From Vulcanimicrobiota bacterium (GTDB lineage: Bacteria; Vulcanimicrobiota; Vulcanimicrobiia; Vulcanimicrobiales; Vulcanimicrobiaceae): a stretch of DNA of 5,594 bases. The DNA lies in assembly GCA_019233165.1 (NCBI GenBank), contig JAFAMS010000024.1, positions 1-5,594 on the forward strand. Direction: 5' to 3'. The notes beneath the pieces were generated by a model. The model was not told the DNA's origin. It did no database searches and saw only the letters and a list, made by a program, of their open reading frames with translations. This document shows positions 1 through 5,366 of this stretch, in pieces; the first letter of the stretch is position 1; every line of letters starts with the position of its first letter. The translations under genes and the position numbers were made by a program.

Positions 1-759
1 TACGCCGACGTCCCCGACGCCGGGTTTTCCGTCGTCGTCACGACGAACGGCGACGCGGCGCTCGCGCGGCATCTCGCCGAGCGCGTCGTGCGCGAGGCGT
101 GGGAGCGGCGCAGCGAGTGGCTCGTCGAGCTGACGCCACCCGCGCGAGCGATCCAAGAAGCGATGCGCGCCGGCAGCGGGACATTCGTCCTCGCCGACGT
201 CGCCGACAGTCAAGGCGGCGGAACGGCGGGCGACGGGACGGAGATTCTCCGCGCGCTGCTCGCGGCGAAAGCGAAAAGCGCGGCGGTCGCGCAGATCTTC
301 GATCCGCAGGCGGTCGCCGCGTGCGTCGAATCGGGGATCGGAAGCAATCTTGCCTTAACGGTCGGCGGGAAAGTCGACGACCGGCACGGCGCTCCGGTCG
401 AGCTGCGCGGGACGGTCCGCTCGATCACGGACGGCCGTTTCGTGCGCACGGGAGTCTGGCAGCCCGGCACGACCCAGGTGATGGGGACGACCGCGGTCCT
501 CGATTGCGACGGAATCGAAGTACTCCTGACCGAGTTTCGGACGCATCCGGTCGATCTCGGGCATTTCCGCTCGCAAGGGATCGAACCGACGCAGCGCCGG
601 ATCCTCGTCCTCAAGAGCGCCGCGCATTACCGCGCGAACTTCGAGCCGATCGCGCGCAAAGTTATCGAAGTCGACGCTCCGGGGATCGCGCACCCGGACC
701 TCACCCGTTTCGCGTTCGCGAAGGTGAAACGGCCGATCTTCCCGCTCGACCCGCTTTAG
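1..759 (+). CDS. M81 family metallopeptidase (MlrC-like), C-terminal part, 5' truncated
   Basis: The reading frame is open from base 1 to the TAG at 757-759 (252 residues), so the true start lies outside the window; the GTG at 88 is internal. The visible part matches the MlrC C-terminal domain. A 'VLADVADSQGGGTAGDGT' loop (residues 63-80) corresponds to the family's D-x-x-D-N-P-G-G-G-x-x-x-D-x-T motif, here with S-Q replacing N-P. A 'VLKSAAHYRANFEPIA' segment (203-218) and a terminal 'RPIFPLD' (244-250) are also family hallmarks. MlrC of microcystin-degrading sphingomonads is a zinc peptidase acting on linearised microcystin and its tetrapeptide, but most relatives have unknown substrates. 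The zinc-binding residues lie in the missing N-terminal half, so activity cannot be judged. The 3' end overlaps the convergent downstream gene by four bases. The family call is secure; the substrate is unknown. Confidence 0.9.
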   Translation, partial: YADVPDAGFSVVVTTNGDAALARHLAERVVREAWERRSEWLVELTPPARAIQEAMRAGSGTFVLADVADSQGGGTAGDGTEILRALLAAKAKSAAVAQIFDPQAVAACVESGIGSNLALTVGGKVDDRHGAPVELRGTVRSITDGRFVRTGVWQPGTTQVMGTTAVLDCDGIEVLLTEFRTHPVDLGHFRSQGIEPTQRRILVLKSAAHYRANFEPIARKVIEVDAPGIAHPDLTRFAFAKVKRPIFPLDPL

Positions 760-1823
760 ACGGCAACCCCTTCGCGATTCTTCGCCAAGAGGCCGTCGAC
801 GCGCGCGACGATTCCGTCGAGCACCTCCGAGCGCATCCCGCGTTGCGACGCGATCGTCTGCACGAGGCGGTCGACGCGCTCGATGTTCTTCGCGCCTTCG
901 TAGAGCGCTTTCGACGCCGACGAAGGATTCGCCAAACCTTGCGCCGCCTTCGCGTACTTTTCAAACGGCACGAGATCTTCCGGCGCGGCACCGAGCGCGG
1001 TGCAGACCGACGCAACCCACTCGTAGACCGCGCGGGAGGTGTCGATGTCGGCGTGGACCGCGTCGCGGATCGGCGACGGCGCGCCGGCGCCTTTCACGCA
1101 CCGATAATTGCCGGTGATCAGCATCGGCCACTTCGCGAGCGGGACGAAGACCGAGTCGAACACCTTGAGCTTCACCGGCAACTCCATCATCTCGTAAAAG
1201 CGGGCGACGCCGATGTGGGACTGCACGCTGCGCAAGATCTCGGTGTGCTCGTCCGATTCGAAGCGCGCGGCTTTGAAGTTGGTCGGGAGCGTCACTTGCA
1301 AGATCGTCACGCCTTGTTCGACGAGCCGGAAGGTCTGCGGATCGGGGCTGCAGAGCGTCATAAAATTCGGATTGAAGTTGCGCCAGACGCTGGGGTCCGT
1401 GTAGCACGCATCGAGCGAATCGACGTCGATCGTGGGGATCCGCCGCAGATACGGCGGAGGCGGCATGTTCATCAACGAGACGCAGGGGATCCGCCGCTTC
1501 GCAACTTCGTCGAGCAGCTCGCGCACGCCGGGAGCTCCGTAGTGCGGCTCCTGCATCGCGAGGATTCCAAAGTCGTACTTGCCCGGGTCGATTGCCTGCG
1601 GAACGTCTGCGGAGAGCTGCCCCGGGAGTTCGCGGGAGTCGATCTCGAGGTGGTCGGCGCGCCCGCTGATCGGAAGCCGAACGCGAATCCCGTTCCGGTT
1701 GATCGCCTCGGCATTCGTCGTCCGGCACACGAGTTTGACGTTGTGACCGGCCAGGAGCAGCTTCATTCCGAAGAGCGACCCGTACGACGCCCCCAGGATC
1801 AGGACATTGTGTGTAGTTGCCAC
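756..1823 (-). CDS. Ketopantoate-reductase-like NAD(P)-binding oxidoreductase
   Basis: The 355-residue protein opens with a Rossmann-like beta-alpha-beta unit: 'NVLILGASYGSLFGMKLLLAGHNV' spans residues 6-29, followed by 'KLVCR' and an Asn/Glu-containing helix, as in ApbA/PanE proteins. The glycine motif is G-A-S-Y-G-S, not the usual G-x-G-x-x-G, so cofactor binding may differ. Other marked segments are 'LMNMPPPPYLRR' (117-128), where ketopantoate reductases have their N-G loop, and 'AKWPMLITGNYRC' (230-242) at the start of the helical C-terminal domain. I chose the GTG at 1823-1821 because AGGGAG (1835-1830) lies 6 bases upstream and the Rossmann strand begins at once. The frame stays open to 2063, but that extension is Arg-rich and antisense-like. 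It lies 47 bases after the hydrolase on the same strand, probably in one operon. Its length and sequence suggest a divergent subfamily, not the pantothenate enzyme PanE; the substrate is unknown. Confidence 0.8.
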   Translation of the reverse strand: MATTHNVLILGASYGSLFGMKLLLAGHNVKLVCRTTNAEAINRNGIRVRLPISGRADHLEIDSRELPGQLSADVPQAIDPGKYDFGILAMQEPHYGAPGVRELLDEVAKRRIPCVSLMNMPPPPYLRRIPTIDVDSLDACYTDPSVWRNFNPNFMTLCSPDPQTFRLVEQGVTILQVTLPTNFKAARFESDEHTEILRSVQSHIGVARFYEMMELPVKLKVFDSVFVPLAKWPMLITGNYRCVKGAGAPSPIRDAVHADIDTSRAVYEWVASVCTALGAAPEDLVPFEKYAKAAQGLANPSSASKALYEGAKNIERVDRLVQTIASQRGMRSEVLDGIVARVDGLLAKNREGVAV

Positions 1824-1829
1824 GTTGCT

Positions 1830-1835
1830 CTCCCT
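1830..1835 (-). promoter_or_regulatory. Shine-Dalgarno of the reductase-like gene
   Basis: On the minus strand AGGGAG is followed by a 6-base spacer (AGCAAC) and GTG. This decides the start of the reductase-like gene at 1823 over upstream alternatives in the same open frame. Confidence 0.7.
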
Positions 1836-1870
1836 CTTATTCCAGGGTACAAGCCGGCCCCCACAGACCG

Positions 1871-2695
1871 CTATGGCTCGGAGTATACCACCTGGGCGCC
1901 GCCCGCGAGTCCCCGCAGCTCCCGGTTGAACCGCGGCGCGTCGTCGAAAAACGGTGCGTGACCACTTCCGGGATAGATCGACAGCCGGGCGCCCGGTACG
2001 ACGCGCGCGACGTGCTCGCTCGCCTCGAGCGTCACCACCGCGTCGTCGCTGCCGTGCGTGCAAAGCACCGGGATGCGCAGCGCCGCCAGGACGTCGTCGT
2101 TATCGTTCTTGCGCCCGCGAATCATCCATTGCCGCGCGACGGCGGAGGTCGGAACGCCGGGGATCGTGCAGAGCTCGTCGAGGCGCGCGAGCGCCGGTTC
2201 GAGCGTCGCGTCGTCGGTTGCAAAGAGCGCGGGGAAGAGCGCGACGAAACGGGGATCGTTGAATTTGCGCGCCTTCTCGCCGCCCTGCGAAGTCGGCGCG
2301 GCGACGAAGTCGATCGCCCCGAGTGTTTCGTCCGAACGGGCGCGCAGGTAATCGCAGATCACGAGGCCGCCGTACGACCACGCAACGACCACCGGCTTGC
2401 GCAGGTCGAGCGCATCGATCACGGCTGCGACGTCGTCGGCCCAAAGCTGTGACGCGGCATACGCTTGCGGGTCGTCTGGCTTCTCCGATTCGCCGTGCCC
2501 GCGCAAGTCGAACGCAACGAGCCTGAACTCGTCCGCCAAATCGCTTTCGAATTGCTTGCGCCATACCACGCTCGAACGGCAGTATCCGTGGATGAAGAGA
2601 ATCGGCGGGGCGGCGGCCGGACCCGTCTCGACGACGTTCAGACGGGCGCCCCCACCGCCGCGGACTTGCAGGCGGCGCGGCTGGTCACGGAGCAT
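1871..2695 (-). CDS. Alpha/beta hydrolase
   Basis: A 274-residue alpha/beta-fold hydrolase, probably cytosolic (no signal peptide). Visible motifs are the oxyanion loop 'FIHGYCRSS' (34-42), 'DLRGHGESEKP' (63-73), the nucleophile elbow 'VAWSYGG' (104-110) with Ser107, the acid region 'HGSDD' with Asp218 as likely acid, and catalytic His246 in 'GSGHAPFF'. The triad is therefore complete. The elbow has Ala where the family usually has Gly (A-W-S-Y-G). The ATG at 2695 was chosen because GGAGG lies 5 bases upstream; another ATG nine codons earlier (2722) lacks a close Shine-Dalgarno. It is the first gene of a minus-strand pair with the reductase-like protein and diverges from the lipoprotein gene. 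By family it could be an esterase, lactonase, C-C hydrolase or cofactor-free peroxidase; sequence alone does not decide. Confidence 0.88.
   Translation of the reverse strand: MLRDQPRRLQVRGGGGARLNVVETGPAAAPPILFIHGYCRSSVVWRKQFESDLADEFRLVAFDLRGHGESEKPDDPQAYAASQLWADDVAAVIDALDLRKPVVVAWSYGGLVICDYLRARSDETLGAIDFVAAPTSQGGEKARKFNDPRFVALFPALFATDDATLEPALARLDELCTIPGVPTSAVARQWMIRGRKNDNDDVLAALRIPVLCTHGSDDAVVTLEASEHVARVVPGARLSIYPGSGHAPFFDDAPRFNRELRGLAGGAQVVYSEP
1882..1890 (-). promoter_or_regulatory. Possible extended -10 promoter for the reductase-like gene
   Basis: The minus strand reads TGGTATACT, a TGn-extended -10 (TATACT, five of six against TATAAT). It lies inside the last codons of the upstream hydrolase gene and would start transcription near 1875, about 50 bases ahead of the GTG at 1823. 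No good -35 is seen at 16-18 bases, which extended -10 promoters can tolerate. The AT-rich hexamer stands out in this GC-rich stretch but also encodes Val-Tyr-Ser, so chance remains possible. Confidence 0.3.
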
Positions 2696-2700
2696 GGAAT

Positions 2701-2705
2701 CCTCC
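2701..2705 (-). promoter_or_regulatory. Shine-Dalgarno of the alpha/beta hydrolase
   Basis: Minus-strand GGAGG with a 5-base spacer (ATTCC) before the ATG at 2695. It fixes the start at 2695 and argues against the ATG at 2722. Confidence 0.75.
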
Positions 2706-2722
2706 AGAGCGCTCTTATTCAT

Positions 2723-2728
2723 GGAGGG
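2723..2728 (+). promoter_or_regulatory. Shine-Dalgarno supporting a TTG start
   Basis: GGAGGG lies 8 bases before the TTG at 2737. No ATG or GTG in this frame sits as well, and the TTG gives a complete lipoprotein signal peptide. The start therefore rests on this site plus the signal peptide. Confidence 0.7.
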
Positions 2729-2736
2729 ATTGGACC

Positions 2737-4101
2737 TTGGCGTTGCGCTTATCCCGCCGGCGCGCGTATGCGTTTGCGTTCCTCGCCGTCTCGCTGATTC
2801 TGGCGGCGTGCTCCTCCGGGAACAAGACCCTCCCGTACTCGCCGACCGGGACGCCGACGCCGTTCGTCCCCACACCGACACCCACGCCGACGGCGACGCC
2901 GCAAAACGCACCGAAATCGATTCTCGTTACGGCGGTGACGCCTTGCTTGCTGGGGACGGTACAGAACGGGTACACGATGCCCGACCTCGTCCCACAATCG
3001 CTCGCCGCGATCCCCGTCGATTCGAACGGGAATCTCGAGATCGGTCCGAGCGCGCCGACCGTAACGGTCACGAGCGCTTCGCCGAGCAACCTCAGCGTCG
3101 CGCCGGGGACGAATAGCCCGAACTCGTTCACCCTGACCGGAAACCCGCTGGCGTTCACCAACAATCCGATCGGGCTCACGATCACGGCAACGCAAACCGT
3201 CGGCGGCAGCGCGTCGGTAACGGTCAATGCGAACGTCACCGTGCAGCAAACGCTGCTCGCGATCGGCTCGAGCGCGCTCAACGCCTACGCGATCACGACG
3301 GGAACGCTGTGCTGGTCGCTCCCCGTCTCCAACAGCGGCGGGACCGTCGACGCCTCGGGGAACATGTACGTCGCGACCGGTGCCAACGTCTCGATGTACA
3401 CGCCCGGCTCCTCGAAAGCGGTCTTGACCGGCCCCGTCAGCGGGACGATCACGTCGATTGCGACCGATAACAACGCGAACGTCTACATCGGGTCGCCGGG
3501 ACTCGTCTACAAGTACACGCTCGGCGCGCAATTACCGACGCTGACGATCGTCCCGCCGTTCCAGTCGGCGGTGACGCAGCTCGTCCTCGATCCGAATTCG
3601 AATTTGTACGTCTCCAACGGCTTCCCGACGACCGGAAACTCGATCGCGGTCTACGCCCCGAACGCGACCGTTCCGACGTATACCATCTTGGGCAACCTGC
3701 AAGTGATGGGGCTGCTGACCGACTCGGCGTCGAACCTGTACGAGCTCGACGGGAACTCGTGGCGCGTGAACGTCTATCCCGCGGGGAGCACGGTCCCTAC
3801 GCTGATGACGAACGCCCTCTCGAATCAGCCCTATGCCCTGGCGCTCGACAAGACCAAGAAACTCTACGTCGGGGCCGCGAATTCGATGTACGTTTACGCG
3901 CCCGGCGGCGTCGCGCCGACCGCGATCTTCGGGACGAACTTCATCTTGCAAAAAGGGATCGCCGTCGACCAGAACGGCTTGATGTACGTCCTGGACGCGA
4001 GCGGGACGATCTCGGTCTATCCGGCGAGCGGGAGCGGGACCGTGCTCTACCAGGTCGGCGGAACGGGGTTGCAGGGCGGGAGTCTCTGGATCCGGCCGTG
4101 A
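2737..4101 (+). CDS. Secreted lipoprotein with Thr-Pro linker and beta-propeller (NHL/SMP-30-like) repeats
   Basis: The 454-residue protein starts with a lipoprotein signal peptide: Arg-rich n-region (residues 4-9), hydrophobic core, and lipobox L-A-A-C with the lipidated Cys at 25. A Thr-Pro-rich tether (39-55) follows, then a beta-rich, Ig-like stretch (about 60-170). About six repeats of some 40 residues then follow (about 202-431), each with a D-x-x-x-x-(L/M/V)-Y-V/I-type strand and a V-Y-A-P-G-type strand, for example 'DPNSNLYVSNG' and 'VYAPG'. This is the layout of NHL/SMP-30-like propellers, which usually bind ligands or partners. No catalytic signature is visible. It should be anchored in a membrane with the propeller displayed outside the cytoplasm. 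The start is TTG. The stop overlaps the dehalogenase start as GTGA, so the two are probably co-translated. The function is unknown. Confidence 0.85.
   Translation: MALRLSRRRAYAFAFLAVSLILAACSSGNKTLPYSPTGTPTPFVPTPTPTPTATPQNAPKSILVTAVTPCLLGTVQNGYTMPDLVPQSLAAIPVDSNGNLEIGPSAPTVTVTSASPSNLSVAPGTNSPNSFTLTGNPLAFTNNPIGLTITATQTVGGSASVTVNANVTVQQTLLAIGSSALNAYAITTGTLCWSLPVSNSGGTVDASGNMYVATGANVSMYTPGSSKAVLTGPVSGTITSIATDNNANVYIGSPGLVYKYTLGAQLPTLTIVPPFQSAVTQLVLDPNSNLYVSNGFPTTGNSIAVYAPNATVPTYTILGNLQVMGLLTDSASNLYELDGNSWRVNVYPAGSTVPTLMTNALSNQPYALALDKTKKLYVGAANSMYVYAPGGVAPTAIFGTNFILQKGIAVDQNGLMYVLDASGTISVYPASGSGTVLYQVGGTGLQGGSLWIRP
2851..2901 (+). repeat. Thr-Pro linker-coding repeat in the lipoprotein
   Basis: Low-complexity ACx-CCx codons encode 'TPTPFVPTPTPTPTATP' (residues 39-55), an extended tether between the lipidated Cys and the folded domains. 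Such tracts can change length by slippage. Confidence 0.75.
3340..4029 (+). repeat. Degenerate protein repeats (propeller blades)
   Basis: At protein level the pattern recurs near residues 202, 238, 279, 323, 365 and 405: a D-containing turn, a Y-V/I/L strand, then a V-x-V-Y-x-P/A-G strand. The spacing is about 36-44 residues. A less typical segment at 173-196 ('LLAIGSSALNAYAI') could be a seventh or closing blade. The DNA copies are strongly diverged, so this is an old protein repeat and not a recent tandem duplication. Confidence 0.65.
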
Positions 4102-4982
4102 GCTTGTTCGAGGGATTCGCGCGCAAGCGGCTCCCCGGGACGGACGGCGTCGAGATCAATGCGGTCGTCGGCGGGAGCGGCCCGCCGCTCCTGCTCTTGC
4201 ACGGCTACCCGCAGACGCACGCGATGTGGCACAAAGTCGCGCCGGCGCTCGCCGGGCACTTTACCGTCGTCGCCGCCGACTTGCGCGGCTACGGTGACAG
4301 CTCGAAACCGCCGAGCGATCCGTCGCATCTCGTCTACTCGAAGCGCTCGACGGCGAACGATCTCGTCGCGGCGATGGATTCGCTCGGATTCAAGCGCTTT
4401 CGCGTCGCCGGCCACGATCGCGGCGGCCGCGTCGCCCATCGGATGGCGCTCGATCACCCCGATGCGATCGAGCGAATCGCCGTCTTGGATATCGCGCCGA
4501 CCCGCGAGATGTTCCGCGCCACGACGTTCGATTTCGCGATGGCGTACTATCACTGGTTCTTTCTCGCGCAGCCCTTCGATTATCCCGAACGATTGATCGG
4601 CGCCGACCCCGAGTACTATTTGCGCCGCAAGATCAAGGCGTGGTCGGGGAGCGGCGCCGAAGGCGTCTTCGCTCCCGAGGCACTGGCGGAGTACGTTCGC
4701 TGTTTTCGCGATCCCAAGACGATCCACGCGAGCTGCGAAGACTATCGCGCGGCCGCGACGATCGACATCGAGCACGACGATGCCGACGGCGCCAAGAAAA
4801 TCAAAGCGCCCCTGTTGGCGTACTGGGGCGCGAAGGGCGTTATCGAGCGGCTCTTCGACGCCGTCGCACTGTGGCGGCTGCGCGCCGAAGACGTGCGCGG
4901 TGAGACGGCGCCCACCGCGCACTATCTAGCGGAGGAAGCGCCCGAGCCGGTCGCTTCCCGTTTGCTAGCGTTCTTTACTTAG
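4098..4982 (+). CDS. Haloacetate (fluoroacetate) dehalogenase-type alpha/beta hydrolase
   Basis: A 294-residue cytosolic alpha/beta hydrolase of normal length for the family. Haloacetate dehalogenases displace halide from haloacetates through an aspartyl ester, yielding glycolate. The oxyanion loop is 'HGYPQ' (35-39). The nucleophile motif is 'GHDRGGR', with Asp107 and the carboxylate-binding Arg108 and Arg111. Asp131 is the acid partner, 'HW' (152-153) and Tyr216 ('DYRAAATID') are the fluoride-pocket residues, and His275 ('AHYLAEEAPE') is the catalytic base. These correspond, with a constant offset of 3 (5 for the His), to the residues described for the Rhodopseudomonas palustris enzyme RPA1163 (D110, R111, R114, D134, H155, W156, Y219, H280). 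The GTG start overlaps the lipoprotein stop as GTGA. Its own Shine-Dalgarno is weak, suggesting translational coupling. The 3' end overlaps the convergent gene by 8 bases. Soluble epoxide hydrolase relatives lack this HW/Tyr set. Family call strong; defluorination itself is inferred. Confidence 0.9.
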   Translation: MSLFEGFARKRLPGTDGVEINAVVGGSGPPLLLLHGYPQTHAMWHKVAPALAGHFTVVAADLRGYGDSSKPPSDPSHLVYSKRSTANDLVAAMDSLGFKRFRVAGHDRGGRVAHRMALDHPDAIERIAVLDIAPTREMFRATTFDFAMAYYHWFFLAQPFDYPERLIGADPEYYLRRKIKAWSGSGAEGVFAPEALAEYVRCFRDPKTIHASCEDYRAAATIDIEHDDADGAKKIKAPLLAYWGAKGVIERLFDAVALWRLRAEDVRGETAPTAHYLAEEAPEPVASRLLAFFT

Positions 4983-5307
4983 AGGGCAAGTGCTTGAGGA
5001 CGATGATCTTGTCGGCGTGCCGCGCCCCGAGCGCCTTCTGATCGTAGAGCACCTCGACCGGGGTACCGGGCTTTAAGAACGACATCTGGTACGTCGTCTT
5101 CCCGTCGTCCGAGAATATTTGCTTGAACTTCGGAACGAGCAAGAAGCTGAGCGACTGCCCGTTCCGCGGATCGGTGACCTTGATGTTGCTCGACGAGATG
5201 TGGTCGATCGTGCCGTAGAAGGTACTATTCTTCATCGCGGCCGCGGGGGCCGTAAGGCTCACGCCAATCGCCAGCGCCGCAAGGGGAACCCAACGTTTGT
5301 CTCTCAT
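4975..5307 (-). CDS. Small secreted beta-rich protein of unknown function
   Basis: A 110-residue protein with a clear Sec signal peptide: residues 2-5 basic/polar, core 'VPLAALAIGVSLTAPAAA' (7-24), likely cut after Ala24 (A-x-A). The mature part is about 86 residues and beta-rich: 'GTIDHISSSNIKVTDPRNGQ' (32-51), a D-D-G-K turn (67-70), 'LKPGTPVEVLYD' (78-89) and 'ADKIIVL' (98-104). The pattern resembles small OB/SH3-like barrels of the DUF5666 type, but I cannot assign a family. I chose the ATG at 5307 because the signal peptide begins there and an AAGG lies 5 bases upstream; the frame is open to 5451 but that extension covers the divergent gene. The mature domain has no Cys. It overlaps the dehalogenase tail by 8 bases and diverges from the solute-binding protein gene. 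Confidence 0.75.
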   Translation of the reverse strand: MRDKRWVPLAALAIGVSLTAPAAAMKNSTFYGTIDHISSSNIKVTDPRNGQSLSFLLVPKFKQIFSDDGKTTYQMSFLKPGTPVEVLYDQKALGARHADKIIVLKHLPSK

Positions 5308-5366
5308 GCGGGCCTTGTACCCAGCTTTGCCGAGGAGAAGGCCCCAGCCGAGCCCAACTCCGGCGC
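5308..5366. promoter_or_regulatory. Divergent 59-base gap between the small secreted protein and the solute-binding protein
   Basis: This stretch must hold, or lie next to, the start signals of both flanking genes. I see only a weak AAGG Shine-Dalgarno for the minus gene and no convincing -35/-10 pair on either strand. GAGGAG near 5332 is too far from the ATG at 5367 to serve it. Confidence 0.35.

Larger units (their letters stand above)
2696..2736. promoter_or_regulatory. Divergent 41-base intergenic region with two Shine-Dalgarno sites and a palindrome
   Basis: The gap holds CCTCC at 2701-2705 (minus-strand GGAGG for the hydrolase), the perfect palindrome AGAGCGCTCT at 2706-2715, and GGAGGG at 2723-2728 (for the lipoprotein). 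It is too short for two complete promoters plus leaders, so at least one promoter must lie inside the opposite gene. One weak minus-strand candidate is TTGTTC (2825-2820), 17 bases, then CAGAAT (2802-2797). The palindrome could be a small operator, but a 10-base palindrome is expected about once per kilobase by chance. Confidence 0.45.

Noticed and set aside
99..1961. A 620-codon plus-strand open frame spanning the metallopeptidase tail and the antisense of the reductase-like gene
   Set aside because: The product is very rich in Arg, Asp and Ala with no domain, and it crosses two well-supported genes in other frames. It is a shadow of GC-rich third positions.
1824..2063. N-terminal extension of the reductase-like protein in the same frame
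   Set aside because: The extension is Arg-rich, overlaps the hydrolase gene in another frame, and would separate the Rossmann strand from the N-terminus. The GTG at 1823 has its own Shine-Dalgarno.
2696..2722. Upstream ATG (2722) as the start of the alpha/beta hydrolase
   Set aside because: No Shine-Dalgarno lies at a useful distance before it, while the ATG at 2695 has GGAGG five bases upstream.
2749..3531. A 260-codon minus-strand frame opposite the lipoprotein
   Set aside because: It is strongly Arg- and Asp-rich without domains; the plus strand has a signal peptide, lipobox and repeats.
4047..4922. A 291-codon minus-strand frame opposite the dehalogenase
   Set aside because: It has an Arg/Val/Ala-rich composition, no recognisable motif and no supported start, whereas the plus strand shows a complete catalytic site.
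4983..5000. CAAGTGCTTG near the dehalogenase stop as a terminator
   Set aside because: The arms are only four bases with a two-base loop and no T-run, and the site lies inside the coding region of the opposite gene.
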